Shown piece by piece: positions 48,092 to 59,997 of a stretch of DNA of 64,000 bases. Position 1 is the stretch's first letter. Every line of letters begins with the position of its first letter. Made by a program: the position numbers and the translations under genes. Origin of the DNA: Cranoglanis bouderius (lineage: Eukaryota > Chordata > Actinopteri > Siluriformes > Cranoglanididae); contig CM042565.1 of the NCBI GenBank assembly GCA_023630585.1, positions 7,934,513 through 7,998,512 of the forward strand, written 5' to 3'. The notes beneath the pieces were generated by a model. It was not told the origin of the DNA, made no database searches, and saw only the letters and a program-made list of their open reading frames with translations.

Positions 48092-48093
48092 TT

Positions 48094-48137
<44 letters not shown>
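48092..48137 (+). repeat. ATTT tetranucleotide microsatellite
   Basis: A (TTTA)n run of about 11 units. Confidence 0.93.
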
Positions 48138-48139
<2 letters not shown>

Positions 48140-50889
48140 GCATTTCCTCTGTGATAAAGTTCTCATGTCTGGATGGCAATTAAATTCTGTGTGTAAAATA
48201 AATAATGTGTGAGGGACAGGTTTCGGCCAGGTTGTTTTGTCTATGGATAATCGTGTCACACATGGTCACATTTACATTTACAGTATTTTAGCAGGACACT
48301 CTTATCTATTAACAGAAGTGCTTTGTATGTCCATCAGAAATATATCCTCATGCTAGTTCTGTATCTTCAACCTGCGTGCCAGGAGAGAGAAGAGTCTTGA
48401 TGCACGTCTTCCTTGTATCGTAAGAGATGGTGGGTTAAGTCGAGACTCGAAGGGAACATGGTGTGTATTGGTAGTTATATGATTATACATATATGGATTG
48501 TACTGAATCATTTATGATTATTTGTATTTATGTGGCAACATTAGATAATTGGATACTTGCACAAACACTTCCGCATTATATTTACCGTGGTACCTGCATT
48601 TCCATTTCATTTACTACAGTTGTAAGTGAGCTATTTTACAGTTGGGGTCTGGAAGAACTCCTAGAGATGAATGTAAGTTTACATTCTTTGGAAATGTACT
48701 GTAAGTTGCAACTTGCAAAGCCCCTTCTAGGAGAAAGGTATTAAACTGTGTGCTGCACATAAATACATGACAGAAACCAACACCCAAGCTAATGTTATTC
48801 CACACAGTTCACTGCAAAGTCGCTTGCGATTGTTATTACCTGTGATTTCCTTTGACAAGTTATCACTGTTTGCTAAGCGTTGCCTCCTGAGATCACTCTG
48901 AGCTGTTACATTTCAAAGACACTGTACATAGAGGCACACAGCAGTACTCGTGCTATTCCATTATTTGCCTTAAAAAACATTCTGTCTTAAATACTTTATA
49001 CTCATTTTGGTCACATTACAAACGACAAACAGTGCTGACAAATGTAAACAGTACTACTGGAAACTCAAGAATGGCATAATTTCAAAATGGAAATGCGTCA
49101 TAGCCCTGCGTGCAAGTGGCCCATTAAGGAACCTAGAGCGTCACAATCTGCGCATTCATTTATTCATAGAAAAGTAAATGTTGCATGATAAGTATGACTT
49201 TATATTTTACCTGTAGCTGGCATTATAATAGCTCCTTCAATCAGCTTTCGGGAGGATGCTCTTCTCCTTTTATTTTCTTTCTCCTCCTAATGGGCTTCTA
49301 GTGTAGGTGGTATGGAGACAAAGATACATGACTCATACCAAGTAAGTCATCTTTGTGCGATTCAGGAAGTAAATACACATGCTAGGTGACTAAATATTGC
49401 AAACAGCAGCAGTCTGCTTTTCCAAAGCAAGATCCAGATGCGACTTCAGTTATCAGAATTCCCATGGTGGCTTTACGGAAGAAGTTCTTCAAATTCTGCA
49501 AATTCATTTGTCTGTTAATATATCTTTCTCTGATTCTGCTCAAAACAATGCTAATTTTCCTGTTCTTATCCACACTACCTAACCAGTAGTTTGGCCAGGG
49601 GCCATTTTCTTCAGGGTTGTGTTTAAAAGAGATGCTGTTATAGTCAAATTACTTTTTTTTTTTTTCAAACTAGTTTTAACAACTGAAGCATTTGCATCTG
49701 GTGCACTGTAAATACTGGAAGTGATATATTTTCTGCTTTATTGTTTTTTTGAATTCCTGCACATATGCTGAGTTAAAGTTTTGAAATGGTATAAAACATA
49801 AGCAGTGATAAACATTTTTCGAATTAAATTCCATTTACATGTTGCCATTGTGGCCACTGAAATTTGCTCTTCACTCTCAGAAACTGTATTTCTGTGTGAA
49901 ATACATTTTTCTTTCTACAAACAAATGTCATGTGATAAGGTGGAGGTAGAATTATTTCATATATGAAAAGAATATAAATCTATGTTTGGTTTAGATTTAT
50001 CTATAAATCAATGGATGACAAGTCAATTGTGTTACTGAGTCGCTACAAAAAACAAACAAACCCAACAACCCTATAATAAAGTGTGAACAGAAACCTGCTA
50101 TTAACTCTGTCCAGTACTTCCTGCACTTAAAGGATTATTACAGATTCACACGATTTAATTTCTTCTTTTAAATTAAATGCATTTCCATTTGGATGGAAAT
50201 GTGTCTCCCAAATACCTGATGGAAACATATCTTTCATTTTTTCCCTTTATCTCCACTTCATCACAGAGCATTGTATGATGTACTGGAGCCAGTCCAAGAT
50301 ATGAAAATCTTTGTTGCTGTTGTGTTGTGTTGATTGAAGCCAAATGTGTCAGCAGGAATAATGATGAGCCCTCTCCTTTAGTAACCTGTGGCTTGTTGCC
50401 AGAGCGTTCCAAATGGTCACACTTCGCATGGCCCAGACTTCCATCCTTCTCAATCACACCTCTTGTGTGCCTGCCTAATGCTTTAATCATTGGAATGTGA
50501 ATGATAGCTGAAGATGATGCTTGTAGACATGACACAAAGTGTGGGATGTTACTGTCAACAGTTTTGCCAGACTAATTTGCATATTCATTGAATTGTTATG
50601 ATTATTTGCATATCAAATCACACTACGTGATGACTTTCTAAAGACTTAGTATAATAGAATATAATAGAATAGCATTTGATCGGAATATAAATGAATAGAT
50701 TATAACTTATAGAAAGAAGAAGTCCTCTTTGTGGACATCGCACCACAAATGAGCTAGCTACGTATTTACAAAGCCAACTGGTTGTGTATTTACAAAATAC
50801 TATAAAGGAAACACTTGTGATCGAATAAGTGACTTTTAATACTTGTATATCTATTCCAGAAGGGAGTTTAAAATAAAGAAGTGTGTGGG
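48138..50889. other. Intergenic; possible regulatory sequence near 50.5 kb
   Basis: No gene is recognised. The 120-codon minus-strand frame at 50173-50535 lacks known motifs. Two perfect POU octamers lie at 50575-50582 and 50604-50611. Confidence 0.45.
50575..50611 (+). promoter_or_regulatory. Paired octamer (POU) motifs
   Basis: ATTTGCAT occurs twice, 29 bases apart start to start, in the same orientation and separated by an AT-rich spacer. This could bind POU factors, but such short motifs also arise by chance in AT-rich DNA. Confidence 0.25.
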
Positions 50890-51212
50890 ACAAACAACGG
50901 GAAAACATCAGTGATTGGTCATTGCAAACAATGTTGATCTGTGATTGGTTGCTGGGAATAGTGGTGATCAATGATTGGTTGTTGGGAACAATGTTGACAC
51001 GAGCACAACTCAGTGAAGTTTTACACTGGTGACCAGTCGACCAAATCTTATCTCTCAACCAGTAGATATGAGCTGGAGTGCCATGTCAAGTGCAGGAAAG
51101 CCTGCTCAAAATGTCACTCGATATGTCGCTAGGCTCTTTTTTGAACTAAATTCACTAAAGGGGTCTAAAAGTCACCAAATCTAGTGACAAAGTTGTTAAG
51201 TTGACAACACTG
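50890..51212. mobile_element. Partial copy of the minisatellite-bearing hAT MITE
   Basis: Three units with the gtgattggttgctggga-type core lie at 50895-50990, then the same unique half as in 33566-33782 (cacaactcagtg, gtcaccaaatctag) and an end agttgacaacactg. The left TIR is missing. Confidence 0.75.
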
Positions 51213-51387
51213 CCTGTCATTGACCTTTTAATTAAAAAGAAAAATCCCTTCATGTGTTTTTATATCAGCCTTAAGCAAATCATATTTTGCTGTGGAATTC
51301 CCCATTAAATAAACGTCACTCTGTTTACACCTTTATCAGTTCTAGATGTTCTTGCACCCACATAATGTAGCCTCCTTTGGCAAATCA

Positions 51388-51575
51388 GGACTGTGGTAGC
51401 TCAGCAGTTAAGGCTCTGAGTTAGTGACTAGAAGAATGTGAGTTTATTCTCAGGACCTGAGGGGAAGCACTGTAGGCCTTGAGCCAGGCTCTTGAACCTC
51501 AACTGCATGGACGCTATCATCTTCGTTCTAAGTCACTTTGGATAAAAGCATCTACCAAGTGAATAAATGTAAATG
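51388..51575 (+). mobile_element. tRNA-derived SINE, full-length type
   Basis: An A-box-like tgtggtagctcagcagttaa is followed by B-box-like gaatgtgagtttattc, a central gccttgagccaggctcttg and the typical tail ctttggataaaagcatcta followed by aatgtaaatg. The tail is that of HE/V-type fish SINEs. Confidence 0.8.
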
Positions 51576-53244
51576 CAAGCAATCTCAATCTCAGTAGTTG
51601 CCTTAGAAACGTTTACAACTCTCCATATGGTGGTCTAGATAGATACGTTTTCCTGGAAGGAGACCCGTTCAGGAGTTCTTCCAGATATCCTCATTAAATC
51701 AAGCAGAAGGTTCAGCAGCTACTGAGGGCAGCTACTAATGAATGACAGAGCAGGTGACAGTTAGAATAACTCTTCCTAGAATATCATGGATCAGTGGAGG
51801 TTTTCCACGTTGTTTGGACAGAACACAACATTGTTTTTTTTTATGTAATAAAAGTACACACAAAGCCTAGCTAATTCAGAGTGAACAGATTTCCCTTATG
51901 TGTGGGCCCAGTTTGGTGTGAAGTGTGAAGTGTGAAGTGATTATTAAATACAGTGTAAACCAAGTCCCTGCCATTGCCCGTAAATGAGTTAATTAAATGT
52001 TTCTGTATTTTTTCCTTTGACTGTAGAACAAATTTAGACACAAGCTGATCTCAGAAAGAGCAGACATTTTGGCTTTGCAGTTATTTCAGCTAGTGGTAAA
52101 GATAACATTAATTAACTCAGCCTGGCCTGCTATAAGGTTATATTTTCTTGTGAATCAAAATGAAACCACGATGCTGTGTTTTCACAGCAACTGCTTACCA
52201 GGCTTCCCCTCTACTTGGTCACTGAATAGATCTTAGCTGACTCTAGTTTTCCTCCCTACTATTATAAGCTGACCTTAAGCATTTTATAACCAGGAACATT
52301 AATCACTCACATTGTTGGCATTGCAAATCATATTAGGCTACACAGTGAGAGAGAGAGAGCTAAAGCACTGAAATTTCAGGATGTTTTTCAAAGACATTGA
52401 ATGATGGATGAATTAGAATGCAGAGGTTAAAATGTTTGATGACTTTAGGTGGATTTGACTCATTTATTTGGTAATTGTTGTCACAGAAGCTACAGGTTAA
52501 AATGTGTTGTTATTATTAGGAATACGATATTTTATTCAGCCTCCACTTGGCTGTGGTTCAGATAGAGTTCACTGTGATAGTAAGGTGCAGAAGGGTGGTG
52601 CTGAGAGTCTTGTTTGGACACAATATGTTTCAGATAAAATGTCATGCCAGATTAGCGGTTTAATTAAAACCAAAGATTTGCTTTATGATGTTGGCTACTG
52701 GTATGTGTTCACTTGGACATGGTGAAATCTGGCTCGCTGTTCAGCAGGACGTTCAACTCTTTGCAAATGAGTGTTGCAGACAAGTTTAGCCAATCAAGAG
52801 GAAGACTTTATGAAGACTTTATGCAAATGACATATAAACACCTGTCATCAGTGACACATATCTTTCAACTGCCAACTTCAGGAGGAGACACTCATGTTGG
52901 CCAGCCATATTTCAGTGGGAGCTGATTCTGGCTTTTTAATGGTGCATACCTTATTTTCTCATACTCTTCTGTGGTGCACAAACTGGCTGGATACAAGGCA
53001 TTAATTCTCTACCATCTTACCACAAGCTTTCTTATCCTGACTAGCCAAGCTGAACCCTAATGTGCTCTTTTTGCTGCCTGTTCTTTCTTTCAGCTTAGCT
53101 ATAGGGTTTGAATTTGAGTCCAGTGTGGTTTGCATTTGAGCAGGGAACAAATATATGTCATAAACAGGCTAGTTGTTGAAAACATCCAATATTTAATATG
53201 GAGAAGTTGTAACTGGATGTTCTCAAAGCAAATAGCATTAAATC

Positions 53245-53246
<2 letters not shown>
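51576..53246. other. Intergenic, nothing recognised
   Basis: No gene seen. A short tandem duplication (gaagactttat twice) occurs at 52800-52825. Confidence 0.5.

Positions 53247-53328
<82 letters not shown>
53247..53328. repeat. AT microsatellite
   Basis: A pure (AT)n run directly abutting the MITE at 53329. Confidence 0.97.
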
Positions 53329-53331
<3 letters not shown>

Positions 53332-53641
53332 TACTGTGCAGAAGTTTTAGAACCAGCCACAGTTCTTCTGGAGACTTTGACTTTTGCACTTGCTTCTTAT
53401 TTTGCAGCAAAACCCAGCAGCTTTCATTGTGTTTTTTGTCTGAAAAGTGGTCTCTTATGTTATACGCTGCTTTCTTTGATGACATACAAACATTTTTCTG
53501 TAACATTTAGTTTTGTGCTAGAAAACTAATGTTTGGGAATCTAAAACGTTTTTTGTACTGACTTGATAATGTAGAAGTCATAAAATAAAAAATCTATAAC
53601 AAAGTTTGTACAAAAAAATAGGGTGCTTAAAACTTTTGCAC

Positions 53642-53648
<7 letters not shown>
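53329..53648. mobile_element. MITE family M2, copy 2
   Basis: It starts cagtactgtgcagaagtttt and ends aaaacttttgcacagtact. Compared with 35002-35523 it lacks the left internal portion. It is bounded on both sides by (TA)n. Confidence 0.85.
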
Positions 53649-53703
<55 letters not shown>

Positions 53704-53789
53704 TACTGTGCAAAAGTTTTAGAACCAGCCACAGTTGATAATTTTTTATTATTCATTTTATATACATACACACACACACACACACACAC

Positions 53790-53884
<95 letters not shown>
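53649..53884. repeat. AT and CA microsatellites with MITE M2 end fragment
   Basis: (TA)n at 53649-53700 is followed by a 38-base M2 left end (53701-53738), then (CA)n from 53766 and (TA)n to 53884. Confidence 0.9.
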
Positions 53885-53886
<2 letters not shown>

Positions 53887-56800
53887 TAACTTATCAAATG
53901 TTGGTTATTCAATTTAATTATGACCAGCCTACTTCTTGTGTACTTCTATTGGCTTGTACTTCAGAGTGGTTAAGTGACTTTGGGGTGTGGTTAAGTGATC
54001 TACAGCGATGCAACTGTCATACTCGATGCTTATGCTTTAGTCATGGGATTAACTCCTACTCCTTGCTCTGAGAACAATTTTCTTTTTAATGTGAGCCTTT
54101 AACTAAAAACTTTTTTTTTTGTCTTAAGTGGATTTCTAAGACATTTTTACATAGCGGCCCAGATCCTTTCTCCACAAATTACTTATTATATGTAACTACT
54201 AAGGAGGAATCTGATTTCAGATCTCTGTAAGTATCACAAAACCAACATAAACAGATTCAAATATAAATCTTTATGTTCTTTAAGTCCTTCAAATGTTTAT
54301 TAAATGTCATATTGGTAACACTGTCATATTGGTTACTCTTTTATTCTTTGGCAAAATGTAAGAGGTGGTTTTAAGATGAATAATATTATAACCATGAGTC
54401 AGATTTGTAATACACAGCTATGATTAAAAGAAAAAAGGTCAGTGGATTCTGTGTGGCAAGCATATGATGTCAGCTCTCATGTAAATGCTATATGACACAA
54501 TTTTTTTCTAGGAATTTAAAATTATACTTCATATTCGATGAACATTTTCATAACAGAACTTTAACGTTTAAAATATAGAACAAAGTTGTAGACATATAGT
54601 ATGTCATATAGTGAGGACGGTAATGGTGAGGATGGGTGTCATGTGGCTAAAACTGAGACTCAGATTCTAGCAATACTAGTAATACCTTTGCACCTGGGCT
54701 TCCAGATGTTTTTCTGCTCAAGTGTACACTTTTGACCTACCTTGGCCTATGATTTGTATTATATTTTGCCTACATTAGATTAATTATGGCAATGTTTTGT
54801 AAATGTTTTTGTAAATATTAACTGCATAGTGTATTGTAAGTATATGGGTTCTGGTTGAGATAAAATATTAAAATATATGAAGAAACAGGTCAAATGGTGT
54901 ATCAGCAGAAACAAGGTATGATAAATAAATATAAAATAAACTGTAGAATTGTAGGTTTGGTGATTCTCATAGCAGTTCTTTATTTATGACAATACATATG
55001 ATAAGTCTAGGAGATGGTTTTAATACAGTAAAATATATTGGTTTTGAAGTTTAATACAAAGCTTATGAAGATTGGAGTTTGAGTTTTGACATTGGACTGG
55101 CTTTCTTGACCACTATTTATAACACACTATTGCTTGGCCTCCTGAACCTTCATTCACTGAAAGATCTTATGATATTTTTAGCCTTTGGGGAAGTGCACTG
55201 GTTGCTACATGCATACTGACATCTTTCATTCATTTCTCTGCATATGTGTAAGGCTCTGCAGAGCAGTTCTTCAGAAAAAAGAAAATCTCACATATCCTTC
55301 CTTATCAGTTACTTATAAGTAACAAAAATGGAGCAATAGTATATGTTAAAGGTGAAAACGCTAAAATAGTATCAGGTGAAAAAAATCTCCCTTTCTAAAT
55401 ATGATAAAGACTTACAATATTAGAGAATAACTTCCTGTAGCCTTTATTGTATCCTCTGAACTGCTTTTGGATCCGCTCAGTTGTAATATTTGTAGACTCT
55501 GCTGCTCACCAACCCACGCATTCTTCTTGACATATCTGTTCTGACTCTGTCAGAGTTATGCACTGCCTTCTTCATTTCAAGTCTGGAGTCCGGGAGGGTG
55601 AAAACATCTTTTCAAAATCTTTTCTGTTGTTTTTGGCTCTTGTTTTGCATTGTTGTGTGGTTACCGGAGACACCCACATTTAATTTTTAACATCTTGGAG
55701 TTTTATTTTTCATAAAATCAAGGTTCATTTTCCACCCAATAATGTTATGCATGATTTTGCCTGGACTGTATATATGTTTTATACCCTATATAAAAATGTA
55801 ATGTAGGTTGTCACTCTGAATGACAATTTTGCACTTTACATTTAAAGACATTTTTGAAGAGAAAAAAAAAAACAGTTATGAAAGCATGAAATGATATTTA
55901 TTTAATCCTTTCTCATCTTTGGTCCATATTGATCTAGTTCCTTCAGCAAACACACTGCTAATTGTTAATGCTGCTAAGGTTGTCAAATCGTACAATACGT
56001 ACACAGCCTCCGAGTCGGGATTCATGTGGGCTGTGAGCAGATCCGAAGACGTGGGTCATGGAGAAAGAAATGGAGAGAGACAGAGATGAATATGGCAGGC
56101 AATCAGTCTGTGTGTGTAGCTCACGTCTGACACCATTAGCAGCGTGGCAGACTAGCGACAGCCTGCGGCTCAGTCTGACCCAGCTGTGTAAAAATACCCA
56201 CTGCTCCCCTTTTAGCGAGTGCACACACATATACAAAGTCTAAAAATTCTGTTTATCTTTCTGTGCCGCCCAGAACAGGATGCGACTGACTGCAGCACTT
56301 TTAACAACTCGCCCTGAAACAGATAGAGCTTCAAGTGTGTGGCCCAGTTTTAGACATTTTAAATCGTCAGCTCTGATCTGGGATCAGCTTTCACATGTTT
56401 GTTTCACAGATCATGGAAGATAGGGGAAGCTGCTACCAGAACAGTGTGAAACCGTAATTCTAAGAGCACGAGTAACGTCACTGTGATGGCCGTGGCTGCG
56501 TCGGTTTTCTCCAGCTAGTGTGTCACTTCCCACTTACAGTTTTCTCTGACAAGTCAGGGGTGCAAAAAGATCTGCTGCCGTGAGTAAGTAGTAGTGTTTT
56601 AGTGCATGTGTCTGAGTATCTTTCTACACTGATCTTTCAAAGTATTGCTGTTTGTGCATTAGTGTTTGTGCATTAGTGTGTGTGCATTTCCTTTTTAGCA
56701 GCTAAGTTGATGTTCGTATCTTAAAATTTTAGACACTAAACATTACGAAACAATCTGAAGGCTAGTTAGAAGATAGAAATTCGTTGTTTTATTTGACATG

Positions 56801-56921
56801 TATGATAAGTATTATTACACACGCTCATGTTGGTATTGCTGGACTTTGCAGTTCATGACAGAACCCTCCAAGCACATCCCAGAATAGTCCTAAGAATGGC
56901 AGGAAGTGGGTTGCCATAGCA
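53885..56921. other. Intergenic, nothing recognised
   Basis: Three kilobases without a recognisable gene. The stretch 55970-56580 is more complex and less AT-rich than its surroundings and might contain conserved regulatory DNA, but nothing specific can be named. Confidence 0.45.
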
Positions 56922-57013
56922 CCAAAGGTCAGGCAGGGTCACCAGTGTGTGCAGACTGAGATTTGAGGGATGGAGTGGAACAGATTGTTCAGGAGGGAGT
57001 CCTATACACTCGT

Positions 57014-57072
<59 letters not shown>

Positions 57073-57158
57073 AATATATCTAGGACAGCACAGGATAGTA
57101 GAGGAACACAGTGTCCCTTACTCATTCTTCCACCATTTATAGAAGGGCTCAAAATTAC

Positions 57159-57205
<47 letters not shown>

Positions 57206-57289
57206 GTAGGAGTCTCTCCTGAACAATCTGTTCCACTCCATCCCTCAAATCTCAGTCTGCACACTCTGGTGACCCTGCCTGACCTTTGG
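56922..57289. repeat. Large inverted repeat with CA/TG arms
   Basis: The left arm runs 56922-57070 and the right arm 57161-57289. Unique parts of about 90 bases on each side are nearly identical in inverse (ccaaaggtcaggcagggtca against tgaccctgcctgacctttgg; gggatggagtggaacagatt against aatctgttccactccatccc). (CA)n on the left faces (TG)n on the right. The loop is about 90 bases. Confidence 0.93.
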
Positions 57290-57529
57290 CTCAGAGATAC
57301 ATACATAACACTGTCCAAATCTCCGCCCCCCCCAACCCCCCAAGTATTAAAAAGTCTCTGTTTTATAGGTGAATTTTTGTTCATGTTAACAAATTTGAGC
57401 AAATCAGAATCAGTCATTTGTGATGATTTAACCATAGAAAAATTGTGGTTTTGAGCTATTTTGATGCAGTTAGCTAGCTATAAGAGTGTCACATATGATA
57501 TACTGTTATTTTGAGTTACACTTAATTTT
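57290..57529. other. Short intergenic spacer
   Basis: Contains a C-rich stretch (57325-57342). Nothing else seen. Confidence 0.6.
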
Positions 57530-57832
57530 AGTGGTTAGCACATTTGCCTCACACCTCTGGGGTCAGAGGTTTGAATCCCTCCTCCACCCTGTGTGCATGG
57601 AGTTTGCATTTTCTCCCCATGCTTTGGGGGTTTCCTCTAGGTACTCCGGTCCCCCCACCCCCCCAGTCCAAAGACATGCGCTGTACAGTAGGCTGTTGGC
57701 ACAACGATTGTGCCTTGTGATGGGTTGGCACCCCGTCCAGGGTGTCCCCCGACTTGTGCCCCGAGCTCCCTGGGATAGGCTTCAGGCTCCCCATGACCCT
57801 GTGTAGGATAAGAAGTATAGAAAATGGATGGA
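57530..57832 (+). mobile_element. SINE family A, near full copy
   Basis: The head gtggttagcacatttgcctc with the B-box-like gaggtttgaatccctcc leads into gtgcatggagtttgcatttt, ggcaccccgtccagggtgt and aggataagaagtatagaaaa with a ggatgg tail. Confidence 0.85.
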
Positions 57833-57856
57833 GAAATATTTTAGAAGGGTGTACAT

Positions 57857-57955
57857 CAGTCCGTACAGGATTTACAGAGTTTTTTTGGGGATTGTTGCGG
57901 CCAAAAATGCTTGATTTTGCTGTGGATTTTACTACATGAATTGGCGAAATTGCAA
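57857..57955 (+). mobile_element. MITE family M1, copy 3 (truncated)
   Basis: It starts tcagtccgtacaggatttac and has gttgcggccaaaaatgcttg, but stops after about 100 bases. Confidence 0.7.
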
Positions 57956-58290
57956 TTTGAGAAGAACCTGAGAAGTAACTGGAGTGTACTTCAGTGCAGA
58001 TAGCTTTTATTTCAGTAAAAGCTAAGTGTAGTACACAGTTTCCTGAGAGACAAGACAAATGTCCTTCTTCAGCTTTGCAAGCAATGTGCTTTTGAGGTTG
58101 TAGGAGGTAAAACCTGTAGATATGTTGAAATGTTATATATAACTGTCTTCTTTACCATATCATGTAACATTTTATTTTTATAGGACTTTTCTTGGGATCA
58201 TTTATACATCCCAAATAGGGTTAGGAATACATAAATTAATTAATGGTTAATTCATGACAATCAGCATCTTTCAGCTTAATGTCTATCCAT
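57956..58290. other. Spacer before the RTE element
   Basis: No recognisable motif. The 5' truncation point of the RTE element lies near 58290. Confidence 0.5.
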
Positions 58291-59700
58291 CAAATCTGTA
58301 GGTGTGATTACCAAGGACAAGGATTTTGATACTGTTCAACAAGGTCTTAGAGAGTGAGAGGATGTCTGAGGAATGGAGGAGAAGTGTTTTGGTGCTGATT
58401 TTTAAGAACAAGGGAGATGTGCAGAGTTGTGGAAACTACAGAGGTATTAAGCTGATGAGCCATACAATGAAGTTGTGGGAAAGAGTAGTGGAAGCAAGGC
58501 TAAGGGGAGAAGTGAGCATTTGTGAGCAGCAGTATGGTTTCATGCCAAGAAAGAGCACTACAGATGTAATATTTGCTTTGAGAATGTTGATGGAGAAGTA
58601 CAGAGAGGGTCAGAAAGAGCTGCATTGTGTCTTTGTAGATTTAGAGAAAGCGTATGACAGGGTGCCAAGAGAGGAGCTGTGGTATTGTATGAGGAGGTCT
58701 GGAGTGGCAGAGAAGTATGTTAGAGTGGTGCAGGATATGTATGAGAGCAGTAGGACAATGGTAAGGTGTGCGGTAGGTGTAACAGAGGAGTTCACGGTGA
58801 AGGTAGGACTGCATCAAGGATCGGCTCTGAGCCCCTTCTTGTTTGCGGTGGTGATGGACAGGCTGACAGATGAGGTCAGACAGGAATCTCCATGGACTAT
58901 GATGTTTGCGGATGACATTGTGATCTGTAGTGAGAGCAGGGAGCAGGTGGAGGAAAGTCTAGAGAGGTGGAGGTTTGCTCTGGAGAGAAGAGGAATGAAG
59001 GTTAGTCGCAGCAAGACAGAATACATGTGTGTGAATGAGAGGGATCCAAGTGGAACAGTGAGGTTACAGGGAGAAGAGATAAAGAAGGTGCAGGATTTTA
59101 AGTACTTAGAAAATCCTGCAACTTACTTTAAAGTCCAGAGCAACGGGGAGTGTGGAAAAGAGGTGAAGAAGCGTGTACAGGCAGGTTGGAATGGGTGGAG
59201 AAAAGTGTCAGGTCTGTTGTGTGATAAAAGAGTACCAGCAAGAATGAAAGGAAAGGTGTACAGGACAGTAGTGAGACCAGCGATGTTGTATGGTTTGGAG
59301 ACAGTTGCACTGAGGAAAAGACAGGGGGAAGAGTTAGAGATAACAGAGCTAAAGATGTTGAGGTTCTCTTTGGGAGTGACGAGGATGGATAGGATCAGGA
59401 ATGAGTACATCAGAGGGACAGCACATGTGAGATGTTTTGCAGACAAAGTTAGAGAGGCCAGGTTGAGATGGTTTGGACATATCCAGAGGAGGGAGAGTGA
59501 ATATATCGGTAAAAGGATGCTGAGGTTAGAGCTGCCAGGCAGGAGGCCGAGAGGAAGACCAAAGAGGAGGTTTATGGATGTAGTGAAGGAGGACATGAAG
59601 GTAGTCGGTCTGAGAGAAGAGGATGCAGGGGATAGAGCTAGATGGAGGCAAATGATTCGCTGTGGCGACCCCTGAAGGGAACAGCCAAAAGGAAAAGAAG
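58290..59700 (+). mobile_element. RTE-type LINE, 5' truncated
   Basis: A non-LTR retrotransposon copy that keeps the C-terminal part of its open frame and the short 3' end (gtggcgacccctgaaggg, then aacagccaaaaggaaaagaag). The endonuclease domain and 5' UTR are missing, as is usual for truncated insertions. Confidence 0.9.
58326..59675 (+). CDS. RTE-type reverse transcriptase, 449 codons, open
   Basis: The frame starts inside the reverse transcriptase domain and is open to its normal stop. Motifs in order: RRSVLVLIFKNKGD, NYRGIKLMSHTMKL, QQYGFMPRKSTTDVIFALR, CVFVDLEKAYDRVPRE, VGLHQGSALSPFLFAVVMD, then the catalytic FADD box in WTMMFADDIVICS. The C-terminus, RPRGRPKRRFMDVVKEDMK with ARWRQMIRCGDP, is that of RTE elements. 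After KYL, an insert of about seven residues (ENPATYFK in place of the usual GS/T) is in frame. The first Met is probably not the native start. This copy lacks an endonuclease, so it cannot move by itself. The lack of stops suggests recent arrival. Confidence 0.92.
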   Translation: MILFNKVLESERMSEEWRRSVLVLIFKNKGDVQSCGNYRGIKLMSHTMKLWERVVEARLRGEVSICEQQYGFMPRKSTTDVIFALRMLMEKYREGQKELHCVFVDLEKAYDRVPREELWYCMRRSGVAEKYVRVVQDMYESSRTMVRCAVGVTEEFTVKVGLHQGSALSPFLFAVVMDRLTDEVRQESPWTMMFADDIVICSESREQVEESLERWRFALERRGMKVSRSKTEYMCVNERDPSGTVRLQGEEIKKVQDFKYLENPATYFKVQSNGECGKEVKKRVQAGWNGWRKVSGLLCDKRVPARMKGKVYRTVVRPAMLYGLETVALRKRQGEELEITELKMLRFSLGVTRMDRIRNEYIRGTAHVRCFADKVREARLRWFGHIQRRESEYIGKRMLRLELPGRRPRGRPKRRFMDVVKEDMKVVGLREEDAGDRARWRQMIRCGDP

Positions 59701-59913
59701 AAGAGCTACTGAGAACAGAATGTAAAAAATGTTGAAACTCAAAACTTATATAATAGAAGTCTAAGGGCAGTTGTTGAACGTAATAAACATGGATGCGGAC
59801 GTGGATGCGGATAAAAATATCTTTAAAACATCTTTGGTAAGATGTCTGCTCATTCTAAGACCTTTATTCTTGGAGTGTAATGTTTTTTTAATTTAGATAT
59901 GTAGATAGATATG

Positions 59914-59946
<33 letters not shown>

Positions 59947-59959
59947 GATAGATAGATAA

Positions 59960-59997
<38 letters not shown>

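Noticed and set aside
50173..50535. 120-codon minus-strand frame as a gene
   Set aside because: There is no recognisable domain, no paralogue in the window and no splice or promoter evidence. At this size such frames occur by chance.
57549..58058. Minus-strand 169-codon frame
   Set aside because: It is a chimera of SINE family A and the M1 MITE; parallels occur in other SINE copies (for example 43345-43672). Not a gene.
58326..59675. A host gene with a reverse-transcriptase-like domain
   Set aside because: The motif order, C-terminal RMIRCGDP and 3' tail are those of RTE LINEs, and the frame has no introns or host context.
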